Program-made: the position numbers and the translations under genes
Source of the DNA: Hedera helix
Lineage: Eukaryota; Streptophyta; Magnoliopsida; Apiales; Araliaceae
Direction of reading: 5' to 3'
NCBI GenBank assembly: GCA_947179155.2
Contig: OX359270.1
Location: forward strand, 22,891,056-22,955,055
DNA: 64,000 nucleotides
Notes under the pieces: model-generated
The model's input: the letters and a program-made list of their open reading frames with translations, nothing else
What the model was told of the DNA's origin: nothing
The model's database searches: none
Shown here: positions 9,540-21,093 of the stretch, in pieces
Layout: each line of letters opens with the position of its first letter
How positions within the stretch are numbered: position 1 is the first letter of the stretch

Positions 9540-11700
9540 TTAAGGGAGTAATGCGGTCAAATGAAACACATCGACTAATAAGTTTTCATACAATCGATCT
9601 CAATAAATTTTTAAATTGAATTTACCTTTTTTTAAATCTACAAGACTAAAACAATTCAACACCTCAGTAGGAGGAGGTGATTTGTCCCTTCCCATGGTGA
9701 TTCTCACACTCCATCTCGGGGCAATGATTTTAATTCTAATTAAAGATAAAATTAAAGATAAAAAAAATCACTGAATTTTATTTAGGAGAATGAAGAGGGG
9801 ATAATAATTTTCTTTCTTCACCCCAATTTCCGTCCCATACACACCCCGAGTAATTTTACATTAATTAAGTTAATATTTATACTATATATATTACATAATT
9901 AATTTGTGTGTGTATATTTATTATTATTATTTGATCTTTTTTAGTTTTATCATGTATGCGCTAAAATATGATTTATTTTCATGTATGTATTATCGTAAAT
10001 ATAACTAAAATTGAATTTCTTTTATTTAAAAAATTCACAAAATATTAATCTCCGCAATTATATAAATTTCCCATGCAGAAATAGAGATAGTTATTAAATT
10101 TTAATCCATATAAAAAATAGGAGATAGAAAAATTTTATAGAAGCGGGAATGGAGATGGGAATGGGGTGAGACTATAATCCCGACCCCATCCGTTGCCATT
10201 CCTAGAGTTTGGCATTAACTACAATATATATAAAAACTAAAATATAATTACAATAAGTGAAGAAACATAAAAAATAAAAATAAAAACATGTCCGTTGATA
10301 TACCAAGATAAGATTTTCAAGTGAAAAACAACTTAGAGAGGAGTACTCCTCTTTTATTTTATTTTATTTTTGAAAACAACCCAAGAGATGTGAAAATATC
10401 ATTAAGTCTGCAAATCATACATAACAAGAGGAAAGATATACTCAGGCATTTCCTTAATTCAGTACAAAAGAAAAGAATAAGCAGAGGATTGAGTTAAAAC
10501 AACTAACTCATAAGCTGCACGATTTCCATCACGACACACATGCGAAAATCAAACACTCTTAAGCATCTACTTAATACCAGTTACTACTATGTTGTTTCAC
10601 AAAAAAATAAAAAAATAAATAAATAATAATATTTTTATTAATTTTTTTTTATATAAAAGAGTTTTATTTTTATTAATGATAATATTATAGGACATAATTA
10701 ATATTGTCCTCAAATTTAATATCACAATTCATTAGAGCTCATTTGGGGGAGCCTTGAGTGGACTAAAAACAATTCTAAATTGGATATATGACAGTATTTT
10801 GATATTTGATAACTCTTTGAAAAAAAATTAAATAGTAGAGTTTTGGATTCAAACTCACTTTTTGTTGCAATATAAAATTTGTACTTTTGACTCCAGCATT
10901 TTTAGCAAAAGAACAAAGTACAAAATTATTCTTAAAGAAATAAAATATCAATAACACACTTACCTTAAATTTGTCATTAATATCTTCAAAAGCAGTTTTA
11001 TAATTAATAGCCCCAATGACATACGCGTCGTGTGTGCAATTACCCTATGGATATAATATAAATTTTAGCAAATTTTGGTGAGAATAAAAAATTTAAAAAG
11101 ATTAAATTATAATAAAATCATACATGTAGAGGTAAAACGGGACGGAGATTTAAGACACAATTTCAAAAGTATTTTTTTTCCCTTCCTTAATCTTAATATT
11201 ATAGGTGCAACCAAATATCATTTTAATTTTCTTATAAAAGCGCTTTTGTCAAAACACTCTAGATATCTAAAAGTATTTTGTCCTATCGCAAAACTCTACC
11301 AAACAGACACTTATTATGTCACAATTACTTAACTAATGATCATTTTATTTAATTTTAAATATAGTGATAGAAAAAAACATTAATCTTAAAGTTTATAAAT
11401 CTTGTAAATGAGATATTTTTGTGAAATTGTAAAAATAATGTTTCTTTTCGTCGTAAAGTGAAAGAATGAGAAGTTATGAACCGTTTGGCTTGAAGGAATA
11501 GAGGGCAAAATGGAATGATAATTCCGACCGAACATTCCTTTTTAATGTTTGGCATGTTAAGTTTGGTCAGATTGACCATTTGGACAAAATGGTGTTTTCT
11601 TTATACATTAAAATCGTAATTTCTTAGAGGGTAAGAAATGGAGATTTCAATGAGTAAAAGAATTGAAAAATAAATGTTAAGACAAAAATGCCCTCACCTG
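9540..11700. other. AT-rich intergenic DNA, no supported gene
   Basis: Frames at 10775-10957, 11075-11332 and 11355-11579 are short, lysine/phenylalanine-rich and lack any motif. Positions 9700-10200 contain scattered C-rich phrases (CCCCGAGTAA, CCCGACCCCATCCG) reminiscent of plant non-autonomous element ends, but I could not define borders. Confidence 0.55.

Positions 11701-11703
<3 letters not shown>

Positions 11704-11766
<63 letters not shown>
11704..11766. repeat. (TA)n microsatellite, about 63 bp
   Basis: A perfect alternating AT run followed by a short GTTA/GTCAGTTAGTTA repeat. Confidence 0.95.
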
Positions 11767-11769
<3 letters not shown>

Positions 11770-12210
11770 AGTTAGTCAGTTAGTTAGTTAGTTAGTTGGA
11801 GATATTTTGATCATTATATTCTATTTTATTTTATTTTGATATAACTTTTAAATAACGTATCAAAAAGATAAATGAAGTATTTGATTCTGATTTTATTTTA
11901 ATTTAAGTTTAATTTCAACTATTATTCAATTCGATACTAAAACGATTTTGTTTGGACCGTTATCTTAGAAAGGAAAAAAAAATTGTGGTTCTCCACTTCT
12001 TTCTCTAACATCCATAACTTACTTTCTTTAATCGTATAGGAGAATAATACCAGTTAGGTGTAACTTTATTTTAAAGTGATTCGTGGTGAGATACGAAATT
12101 TGGAACCAATTCATTTTGGTGGAAAATAAGTACCCTTATGCTTCTTTGAGGTTATAAAGGTTTAAGCTAAAAAACGAAGCATCATATGATGTGTCCTTAT
12201 TCTTTTTTCA

Positions 12211-12381
12211 AACAACAATTTAAATATGCCACCAATTAACCTATATAGACAGTGTTCATTCCTTTAGCATACAACAATTTAAATATGCCACCTAATCAAA
12301 CAACAATTTAAGTATGCCACCAATTAACCTATATAGACGGTGTTCATTCCTTTTCCATACAACAATTTAAATATGCCACCA
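12211..12381 (+). repeat. Nested tandem repeat containing CAACAATTTAAATATGCCAC
   Basis: The 20-mer CAACAATTTAAATATGCCAC occurs four times, with one A-to-G variant. The longer phrase AATTAACCTATATAGAC plus GTGTTCATTCCTTT occurs twice. This gives a local duplication of roughly 110 bp with an extra partial unit. No coding role is visible. Confidence 0.8.
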
Positions 12382-14190
12382 ATAATTATTACACCTGCTA
12401 TTTATAATTTATAACTAAAGGGTTACCTTTATTCGCATCAAATTAATATAATAATTCTATAATATAATATAATAAATTAATATATTGATATGACAATTAT
12501 TATATTTAATTTATATATTACATGTATTAGTCTATTATGAACGTAATATTATTATATTAATTTTTAAACTTTTCGTTACATTCTTCAATTGATATATTGA
12601 CTCATACGTCAGTAATATAATAGGTTATAAAAGATAATATAATAATGATTACAACTGATTTGATATTTTAATTTACAATTAATTTTATTCATTACATACA
12701 ATTATATAATTTAGTGAACTGAAAATAATTTTAAATATAATTTAATAACATTGCAACTACTACACAAATATCAATAACCAACCAAATAAATATGTCTTAA
12801 TAACATATTGCCATTATATTACAACTCTATTGCATTACGTAGACTATTACATTATATCAAATTTCTATTCGACGAATCAAACCTTATCTAGGGTTTTATA
12901 CATAATTGACATAAAATATTAGGGTTATTGAATTGTCAAAATAAAAATAATGTTGCTAAAATAAATATACATTCAGCGATATTTTTGTATTTCTTCTTGT
13001 GATACTTGACATTTTAAACGATATTTATTATTCTGATAATATTATTTTTGCTCTCACAATATAACAAATTTAATTTTCTCGTCTAAGATTATAGCTAAGT
13101 ACTATCTCTTCCATACAAATGTCTCATTTTGTCTTTTTAAAATTGAATTTTAGCTAATATAATTATTATTAGTGTAAAGTATGTAAAAAGTATTATAGTT
13201 ACTCAACTATTCTAAAAAATAAAAATATATTTTTAAAATGAAAATTTTAAAAAAAAAATTAGTACTTTAAAATGTACAATAATTATTAATTAAAAAATTA
13301 ATAATGGTTGTGTGATTCTATAAATAATAATAATAATAAAAAAGATAATGACAAATGAAAAGATCGTGTCACTATATATATAATCCTAAAATATAAATAT
13401 ATCTATTTATTTATTTATTTTAACAGTTTATAGAGAAAAATATATCTCTAATTTATAATTTTAAAAAAATTTCATAAATTATATCAATTTTAAATATTAA
13501 GATATAAATTGACTTTAAAAATTAAATTAATTTTGTGTGAAACGGAGGTATTATTTTTTTAGTATAAAATTATATATATACCTTTTACATAGGAATTGAA
13601 ATGTCCACTAGTTGAACTGATTGAAAATTTTCAGTTTATGTTTCTTTTGTCATTTATTTACACATATCAGTTAGTTTCGTAACATTGAAATTTTGATGTT
13701 ACATAATAAAATTCACTAATAATGTTAGTTATTTGTATTTTTTTTTAGGACTGAGAGCATAAATAGCTATGCATTTTATTAGAAATAGTTTATTATTTTT
13801 TTAAGGGCTATAAAAATAACGATTAATTTTTAATATTTTTAACATTTATTTTTTATTTTTTTAATAAAAAATAATGACATCATTAAAACCAAATTAGGGT
13901 TGCCTTATAATTCGACATAGTGAGAAAAATCATCTTTACCCTATTGTATTCTACTTATTTCCACCACCTTTTGATTTGGGCCTAATGGGCCATCCTCAGG
14001 CCGCGTGTCTTTCTCAAAACCCATTTTAAGGTCTTAAATCGGGTCAAACTCGAAGTTGGGCTGCAATAATAATATAACTCAACACAGTAAACTATTGATC
14101 ACCGTTTAGAAATAAATTTTAGAATAAAATGTTATCAAATCTTTTTATTTTAACCATTGTCGGAAGAGTATATAAACCTAACGCAAAATA
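12382..14190. other. AT-rich intergenic DNA, possible MITE remnant
   Basis: No gene seen. The ends near 13097 (TACTATCTCTTCCATACAAA) and 13545 (GTGTGAAACGGAGGTATTA) could be degraded Stowaway-type termini, but the inverted match is weak. Confidence 0.4.
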
Positions 14191-14197
14191 TACTATA

Positions 14198-14537
14198 AAC
14201 TATGTTTGTTTAAAAAAATATACTTAAAATTAGAATATTTATATTAATTTAACACTATTTCAAATTATTTTATTCCATAATGGGAGGATTAATAGTCTTT
14301 TAAATAGTCATATGCACTACTTTTTATTATCCTTAAGGTTATTTATGAGAGATTTATAATCCCATAAAAAATATTAGATTAATAATCCCTCTCATTTTAA
14401 GTTATTAAATGATTTTATGGGATTAATAGTCCAATTCTAAAGGACTAATAATCTCCCGTCAAATAATTAAATAGTACAAAGTTAAATTAAAATAAATAAT
14501 TCAATCTCAAGTATATTTTTTACAAACAAACATAGTC
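14198..14537. mobile_element. MITE, family A copy 1 (about 340 bp)
   Basis: Terminal inverted repeats of about 45 bases begin ACTATGTTTGTTT at the left and end AAACAAACATAGT at the right. The interior is AT-rich with repeated AATAGTCC phrases. The whole unit is closely similar, end to end, to 57122-57474 in an RFC4 intron, which defines it as a mobile family. Non-coding; superfamily not assigned. Confidence 0.75.
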
Positions 14538-15102
14538 TAAGAGTTTGAATACATTTGGGCGATTGATATTGTCTGAGCAAAAATTATACTGACAAAGTTA
14601 TATAAGCCGCTTAAAGTATTAAGTATCGCTAGAACAATTACAAAAATATTGTTAAATATATATATTTATTTTGACAATATAATTTGTATTATGATAATTT
14701 CAACAACCTAAATTTGAGATATAAAAAATGAAAAGGTTTAGCTTGCTAAAAGAAATTATACTATGTAACCAAACAAGAGCCCGGCCTAAAAGGAGACTTT
14801 AGGCTCATGAATTTTGAGGACTTATAGACATATGGCCGAGGAATTATATCAACCCAAGTCTTGGTCTATTTTTTTTTTCCCTAAATAAAACTCTCACTTG
14901 CTATAGGCCCGCACTACCAAGGCCCAGCTAACGTTGGACTATTACAAAGCTACTTAGTAAATTTTATTTTTATTCATATTAATTTTAGAAAGAGCACATA
15001 TATAAATTCTACAATCAAAATATGTTATTATTATTGCGAGTAAATATAATGACATCATGTACAAATAAACAAAATAGAATGATGTGGTATATAAATTAAA
15101 AA

Positions 15103-15361
15103 GACGGATCTAAAGTATACCTCTTAAATAGCATATTTTTCTTAAATAACATATATTTATTAAAATTAGGTCGTTTTGGATATTCTTTTAAAAAATAAAA
15201 TAATATTAAAAGAAAGTGGTTTCACTTGCTTTCTTTTTATTTATAAAAATGTCACCGTGACCCCATTTATTTTTTAAAAAATCTCCAAAACGACGTAATT
15301 TTAATAGTGATATACTATTTAAGAGATGCATACTATTTAAAATATATATTTTAGATCTGTC
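15103..15361. mobile_element. Foldback MITE with about 110-bp inverted repeats
   Basis: The left arm starts GACGGATCTAAA. The right arm, read in reverse, starts GACAGATCTAAA. Similarity extends inwards through TTAAATAG phrases to ATTAGGTCGTTTTGGA on the left and ATTACGTCGTTTTGGA on the right. The arms cover most of the element, leaving a short loop. Non-coding; target-site duplication unclear. Confidence 0.72.
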
Positions 15362-16547
15362 ATCCATAAATTAATACTAAAACATAAATACTTGATAGTA
15401 ATTAACTACTATATGTCTGCTCACAACAAAACTCAACGTATTTTTATCCCAATATAACTTCTTCTTTTTTGGTTTTAGGAGGGGAAATTATGCCTCAGTC
15501 CCAAATATACAAATAAATAAACCATACTAGTTAGTCTTTATATTCTGTTATATATCTATGTTCTATTCAGATAGGTACTAATACAAAATGGATCTTCACT
15601 AAAATCATTGTTCATAATTTGTTTGCGTATACTTTGTATACATAACATTACTCTAATTTAAATGGTGGAATTTATACATTCCCTCCGTTCAGATTATAAG
15701 AATCATTAAAGAAACAATATCGTCCAATGCGTAATAATTTTTAAGTAATTTATAATATTTATTATTATATTAATTATAATTTAAAGAATTTATATCAATT
15801 TTAAATTTAAAAATATCTTAAATTGACTTTAAAAAAGTAATAATGATCTAATATTTTAGAACATGTATTATTTTTAGTTTATATTTATACGCAATTATTT
15901 GTTCATATTTCACTCAATTTATATTATTATAAGGACAAAAATCATGCTATTATAATTGTGGAGCACAGTTACTCTTGTAAAAAATAACCTTTTTGTAATA
16001 ACCAAGACATTATGTAACAATATTATTAATGAAAAAAATTAATTAAAAAAATTCCTTGTGCAATTGACTTGCACGATTGTGTGAATATATAAGAGATTAA
16101 TACAGAGAATGATTAATCCATAAACTAAAAGCTTGAGTCATGAATTGGCAAAACCTGAACGACAATCTTATGAGATAATGTAAGAGGTCAAGTTGAATTA
16201 TGAACTAATTAAGCCTCACGAGAAGTATAAGAAATATGCTTATATAATTAATGGACTAGCCTAAGTGTCCAATGAGAGTAATTAAAATAAGCCCAATATC
16301 ATTATTAGATGCAATGTGATTAAAATGAATTAAGGCTCAATGTAATATTAAGATGCTAGCAAACTTAAGTCCAATGTAAATTAAAATGTTAGCCCAAGTT
16401 AATTAATGCTTGCAAGTATGATTATTAACCCAAGGTGAATACTTGAAAAAATAATGTGGTGTAGCCCAATAAAGCTAATGAGAGGCTCAATGATAATGAA
16501 TTGTTTAGTCCAAGAGGCTTAGCCCAATGTGTAATGAAGAAAATGTT

Positions 16548-16559
16548 GGGGGGGGGGGG
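16548..16559 (+). repeat. Poly-G tract of 12, next to a (TG)n run
   Basis: A G-run followed by TATGTATGTGTGTGTGTGTG inside the gypsy 5' LTR; absent from the matching place in the 3' LTR. Confidence 0.85.
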
Positions 16560-16741
16560 ATGTTGTATGTATGTGTGTGTGTGTGTATAAGAGGAAAAGG
16601 AAGAAAAAAATCCTAGGCCATAATCGGCCACTCCCTCTCCCCATTTCCCCAAAATCATGCGCAAAATATGCATGATTAAATTAATAGTCAAAATACTCCA
16701 TGTCATGCTCCTTTTTCATAAATCAAAGGGTTGGGTAATTA

Positions 16742-16746
16742 CTTTT
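16742..16746 (+). repeat. Copia target-site duplication, left (CTTTT)
   Basis: CTTTT precedes the copia TG end. The same five bases follow its CA end at 28046-28050, and the uninterrupted sister LTR near 50200 has a single CTTTT there. Confidence 0.92.
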
Positions 16747-17978
16747 TGTTAGTTCCTAAAGACACGAAAGATATTTAGAAGGGGAGAGGTGGTTGAATAG
16801 ATTCTTTAAAACTTTTTTCTTATTTTGGTTTTAAGAAAGAATGAATTATTAATCAAATAGTTTAGCACAGCGGAATATGATTTAGTTACCCCTTCTATAA
16901 AATGTTAATGTAATCATTCAACAAGCAGATATAGCAGTTATAACAGTTAATAAACACAAGATGAAAGACACCAGATTTTAAATAGTTCAGAGTTCACAAG
17001 ACTCCTACTCCACTGTTCTGCTCCTTGAGCAGCAAATCCACTAAGGATACTATTACAATTTTTGAATCACTAAGATTCCTTCAAGACCAGCAGTCTTGGA
17101 ACTCTAGTTCACTAAGAACTCTTCAAATCCAGTAGACTTGGATACTCTAGTTTACTAAAAACTCTTATCGTGAGTAGTGATGGTTTTGGTGTGCTACTAA
17201 GTTATGTTTAGCATAAGTTTCTGAAGAACTTAGTAGCGAAGCAAGATTCTTTTATTTTTGGTTTGATCTTTTTGAACTCTTGTGTATATCTTTCTTTCTT
17301 TTGTAATCCTTCCTTCTTTTTTTATAAGTATTGAATCTGGACTTTTCATATAGAAGCTTTAAAATTCTTTCCGTTTGAAATCTGCTCTTTTCTTCAATTT
17401 CTGTCCGTTACCTCACAATATAGAGCTGTTGAATATTATATTAATTTAGCTCATTAATGCTCTGACGATGTATTAATTGACCTGCAAAAACTATCCAAAA
17501 ATGTGTTTACTTTTTCCTTGGGACAAGACATGACAGTCGTAGGTTTCTACCAACTTTCATAAAGTCGTTTGGTCTTCCATAGAAATATGGCTGATAGGAC
17601 ACCATCTTTACGAACAGACTTAGTCGTTGAGTCTTCTTTGTGCGAAGTCATAGAGTCCACTCTATGAACGGACTGAATCGTTGAGTCTTCTTTGCTTGGA
17701 GTCGTAGAGTCCATTCTACGATCAGACTGACTAAACAGATATAGCACAAGATCAACCTAACAGATTTGATCATATCTAACTAAGTCCTTGTATATCATAA
17801 ACAATCAAAGGACTTTACAACTCAATACATTCATATCCAAAAAATCAACTTAACAGTTTTGATCTTATCTAACTAACTCCTTATACATCATACACAATCA
17901 AAAGACTGTACAACTCTACTATTGAATGCATTTAGCACTTTAGATCTTATCATCAAATCAAACATGCAATGTTCAACA
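16747..17978 (-). repeat. Copia 3' LTR (1,232 bp)
   Basis: On the plus strand it starts TGTTAGTTCCTAAAGACACG and ends CATGCAATGTTCAACA, matching 26442-28045. It lacks about 340 bp present in the other LTR between the phrases ACACCATCTT and TACGAACAGAC, and has two instead of three copies of a roughly 40-bp CTAGTTCACTAAGAACTC repeat. Confidence 0.92.
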
Positions 17979-17994
17979 ATGTCCCCCTATTTGA
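17979..17994 (-). other. Copia polypurine tract before the 3' LTR
   Basis: The minus strand reads AAATAGGGGGACAT directly next to the LTR end. Similar tracts recur upstream at about 19369, 19414, 19499 and 20791, all on the minus strand. Confidence 0.85.
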
Positions 17995-18600
17995 TGATGA
18001 CAACATAAATAGCAGAACGTAATTTGAACAACTTAATTAGGCCAATGCATATGATTAAGTGAATGCCTAACAGTGAGCAGCTGTATTCTCTAATGAAAAA
18101 ATATGAATTTTATTGATGTATAGTTAGTTTCACAATGAGTGTAAATAGAATACAACAAAAAACAAAACAAAAAAAATTATCTCCTCCTACTGGTAGGTCT
18201 CCTTCTTTCATCTTCGTGTTTTTGCCTAGGAGACCTTCTTCTCTTATCTTCCTACATTTTCCTGAAGAGTACTCTTTTTACCTCTTCTGCTCTTTTCAGT
18301 TCCATTTCTTCCCTTTGCATAGTTTCTTCTTCTTTCACTTGGAGTCATACTTAAGAGCAGGATGGTCCCATAGTTGAAGAAGAAGGTCTTGCTATTGAGA
18401 CCTATCTGGGATGAAATGGTATTGTCTCAAATCTAGGAGGTTGATGGACTTTTGATGATTGGCTATTGCTTCCATAAACTTTTTATCCCTTTCCTCAAGA
18501 GTTTCAAAAACAGTTTTAACTACTTCAATCTTGTGGAGAATTATTTTTCCAAATTTTGAGAAAGATCGTTGGCGGCATTAACGACATTGTCTACTCTTCG
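17995..18600 (-). other. Copia 3' untranslated region
   Basis: Between the last extra ORF and the polypurine tract. Pyrimidine-rich on the plus strand (CTTCTT phrases at 18180-18350). The plus-strand frame at 18135-18377 is antisense low-complexity and not a gene. Confidence 0.6.
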
Positions 18601-19245
18601 TTAAATGTTGTGGGACATGGACGCTAGATCTTTTTGTATCTCTGCTTGCATATAGCTCGTAAGGTCCGTTAAGACCTCAGTAGTAGGAAACAGAGATATC
18701 TTTTGCAGAATTTCTTGGAGGAGTTGAGTTGTTTGCCCTTGGTCAGCCATAAAGCTTGGAATATGGAAGTATTCATGACCAGAGGTTGAGGGAATGTCTT
18801 TTTGTGTGAGGAGAAATCTTGGAGGTAGGAAAGGTTGAGTAGGAGATATTGTGTGTGTAGTAGGCGGGGTTTGAGGAGAGTCTTGAGGGCACTCTACATC
18901 TTGATCATTTAAGCTTCCTTGACCACTAGCCGTAGAGTGTGGGGACTCTACGACTGGAGTAGAGTTGGACATAGAACTTGTTCCAGTGCTTACGTTAGAC
19001 AACTCCTCAAAATAATTGAAGGTCCAGCCAGGTGTATGATTTTGTATGAATGTGAGAGGGATGGAGTGTACTTTTTTCCCTAAAGAATGTGAGAATGAGT
19101 TGGTTGAAAGCAGCTTTTGGGCAAAGAATAGGTTCTGTGGATAGCCTTGAGCCAAAATCAACACATTGGGATAAGCTTTGAAGGTCCAGAAGAGTTGATC
19201 CCATGAATTGTGTACCAAGGCTCGGTGGAATGGCATCAGTGGCAA
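18601..19245 (-). CDS. Sirevirus extra ORF c (Ser/Thr/Pro-rich)
   Basis: A 214-codon open frame. Residues 1-75 are mixed with aromatic residues; about 80-150 are rich in Ser, Thr, Pro and Gln; the last 45 contain Q-T-T-Q-L-L-Q-E-I-L and may form a helix. No conserved enzyme motif, signal peptide or strong transmembrane helix is seen. It is the last frame before the 3' LTR, the position of env-like ORFs in Sireviruses, but the sequence gives no evidence of envelope function. Confidence 0.45.
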   Translation of the reverse strand: MPLMPFHRALVHNSWDQLFWTFKAYPNVLILAQGYPQNLFFAQKLLSTNSFSHSLGKKVHSIPLTFIQNHTPGWTFNYFEELSNVSTGTSSMSNSTPVVESPHSTASGQGSLNDQDVECPQDSPQTPPTTHTISPTQPFLPPRFLLTQKDIPSTSGHEYFHIPSFMADQGQTTQLLQEILQKISLFPTTEVLTDLTSYMQAEIQKDLASMSHNI

Positions 19246-19278
19246 GAACTTCAGCAGACAGTCGTAGTTGAGGTGCCT

Positions 19279-19803
19279 CTATTCATTTCTTTCGACTGCC
19301 ACTATTTCAATGACATCCTCTTCATCATTATTCATTGTGGCTGAAGGGATTGAAATGTCTTCTTGAATCTCCCCCTCAGCCTGAGCATCTGCTGGCTCAG
19401 GAACTACTGATGGCTCCCCCTCAGTTTGAGTACCCATTGGTTCAGTTGCTTCAAATGGTTCCCTCTCAACTAGAGCATCGACTGATTTTTCAGGTAGCTC
19501 CCCCTTAGCTACTGAGTCTTTTTCAATTATTTGATCGGCTAATTTCACTAGCCTTCTTCTTTTTGGCCTTAGCTCTGCTGAAGTGACCTCCTCAGCCTGA
19601 TGTTTGCTGCGAATTTCCCTCTGATGATCTAATTCTTCATCCTCCATGTCAGCCTTCTCCTTAGGAGCAACGTCAGAGGCTTCATTTGATGATCCTTGAG
19701 GTCTTTGGATCTCAAGGGCTTTCTTTCCTTTCCTTTTCCTGATCAAACCTGGAGATAGCCTGCTGACCTCCTGAGACTCTACTTCTGCAGACATGATCTT
19801 CAT
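19279..19803 (-). CDS. Sirevirus extra ORF b (acidic, with basic patches)
   Basis: A 174-codon open frame, very rich in Glu, Ala and Pro in its C-terminal half, with basic clusters (R-K-R-K-G-K-K near residue 22 and R-P-K-R-R-R near 78) that could act as nuclear localisation signals. No domain recognised. Coding overlaps three of the repeated TGAGGGGGAG-type purine tracts (19369, 19414, 19499). It is probably the middle of a single longer extra ORF now split by stops. Confidence 0.45.
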   Translation of the reverse strand: MKIMSAEVESQEVSRLSPGLIRKRKGKKALEIQRPQGSSNEASDVAPKEKADMEDEELDHQREIRSKHQAEEVTSAELRPKRRRLVKLADQIIEKDSVAKGELPEKSVDALVEREPFEATEPMGTQTEGEPSVVPEPADAQAEGEIQEDISIPSATMNNDEEDVIEIVAVERNE

Positions 19804-19984
19804 GTGTGAGGACCTAGTTCCACTTCGTGTTCCTTCACTATCCCCGGATCGGGATAGTTTTCTATTCTCAACTGGGTTCCTTTTTCAGTTTTTAAACAGT
19901 CTCTAGGTCATCCTTTTATTAGCATTGAGGACTTTTCCTTCTGCGTGCTCAATCTTATCCCCTAAAACAAATTGAAGGAGAATG

Positions 19985-20563
19985 CTAATGAATCTCCCAT
20001 AGGGCATTTTTTCTGACGCCCTTCGCCTTTACTGCATTTTGGATCCAATTTTTGATCCATTCAACTAGTAAGGAGCCAAAGTTGATATTCATCTTCTTTA
20101 CTATAGCTGTCATTATCTTTAGTTGGATCTCGCTGACAGAGTCGTGAACAAAGTCCTTGCAGAGGAGGCACTTTCCAACAATGTCAGTCAGAAATTCATA
20201 TTTCTGGGGAAACTCTTTCTTCTTCAATCCTCTTAGTTCAGGATTATTCTTCTGGTGCATTCTTTTTAGGCCCTCTTCTGCACTCACCAGGTTAAGAGTT
20301 GTCAGGCCCCCATATTTAAAACCTAGGGCTAGGTTTATTTCTTCAGAGGTGAAGTTGAATTGAACCCCTCTAACCGTGGTGGTTAGGGTTCCATTTGTAT
20401 AGAATTCTCGAACTAACTTTGATAGGACTCTTGTGTTTATTCCCAAGGCTTCTCGAAGGCCAGCCCTTTCTAGCAAATGGATTATCCTCCGGTACTGTTT
20501 ATCTGCTGTTATGAAGGCTTCAAAGTTTAGTTCGTTTCTAGAAATGACTTGAGCAGACGCCAT
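19985..20563 (-). CDS. Sirevirus extra ORF a (plant transposon protein-like domain)
   Basis: A 192-codon intact frame starting MASAQVISRNELNFEAF, downstream of pol. The pattern L-V-R-E-F-Y-T-N-G near residue 49 and V-R-G-V-Q-F-N-F-T-S-E-E-I-N-L-A-L-G near 64-81 resembles the 'putative plant transposon protein' domain (Pfam Transposase_32 type) found in many plant retroelement-associated proteins. Its biochemical role is unknown to me. I see no signal peptide or clear membrane segment, so an envelope function is not supported. The next frame begins about 180 bases on, and the original extra ORF may have spanned all three frames. Confidence 0.55.
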   Translation of the reverse strand: MASAQVISRNELNFEAFITADKQYRRIIHLLERAGLREALGINTRVLSKLVREFYTNGTLTTTVRGVQFNFTSEEINLALGFKYGGLTTLNLVSAEEGLKRMHQKNNPELRGLKKKEFPQKYEFLTDIVGKCLLCKDFVHDSVSEIQLKIMTAIVKKMNINFGSLLVEWIKNWIQNAVKAKGVRKNALWEIH

Positions 20564-21093
20564 TTGATTGTTTTTCTATAATAGTAAGAATGATTTAGTT
20601 GAGTATTGAAACTTTAGGGTTCTGGATTTTTTAGAGATAGATAGAGACGTTTAGGTTTTTGATTTTTGAAGAATAATGAACGACGCACAGTTTTCAAAAT
20701 ATTTAAAACTTCCCTCTATGTTTGTTGAGACGCGTGTCAAGTTTTGATAGGAGCACTTTTAGTTTGTTGACGACCATTTTGCCCCTTTGTCTCCCCCTGA
20801 GCTTTACGATCCTTCTTGACACAGCGATCCTTTGTTTTAATAGTCGTTGAGTTAGCTTTACAACAGTGATGTACTCTGCGATTCTTGGCTTGACAAACGT
20901 TGACTCTACAATTTGTAGTGTACTCTACAATCCTTGGCTTGACGATCGTTGAGTGGGCTCTATGAACTTAAGCGTACTCTACGATCCTCGGCTTGATGAT
21001 CAGTGAGTGAGCTCTACGAACTTGTCCTTTACTTTATTCCTTGAACACTTTTTTCCCTCCAGAGTTAGTAGCTTCCAAAACAGGAAATATATA
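20564..21093 (-). other. Non-coding spacer of the copia element with CTCTACGAT motifs
   Basis: Between the pol end and the first extra ORF. Contains several ACTCTACGAT, CTCTACAAT and TTGACGATCGTTGAG words (20865-21020) and a purine tract at 20791-20800 (minus strand). No reading frame of note. Confidence 0.6.

Larger units (their letters stand above)
15994..16746 (+). repeat. Gypsy 5' LTR, left segment
   Basis: Starts TGTAATAACCAAGACATTAT and matches 37064-37205 and then 49646-50210. It is interrupted at 16747 by the copia element. Relative to the other LTR it carries an extra stretch with a G-run and (TG)n at about 16548-16660. Confidence 0.9.

Noticed and set aside
11075..11579. Short frames of 74-85 codons in AT-rich intergenic DNA
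   Set aside because: No motif, no codon bias and no splice context; lengths expected by chance.
12211..12381. CRISPR-like array
   Set aside because: Repeats have unequal spacing and repeated rather than unique spacers, in plant nuclear DNA.
13097..13547. Stowaway MITE with CTCTTCC and GGAGG ends
   Set aside because: The termini match only weakly and the internal size is large; not reported as a firm element.
15682..15910. MITE starting CCCTCCGTTCAGATTATAAG
   Set aside because: A typical left terminus, but no matching inverted right end was found.
18135..18377. 80-codon plus-strand frame, Phe/Ser/Pro-rich
   Set aside because: Antisense to the copia 3' region and composed of CTTCTT low-complexity sequence.
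18601..20563. Envelope gene
   Set aside because: No signal peptide, hydrophobic fusion or transmembrane segment could be seen in any of the three frames; position alone is not enough.
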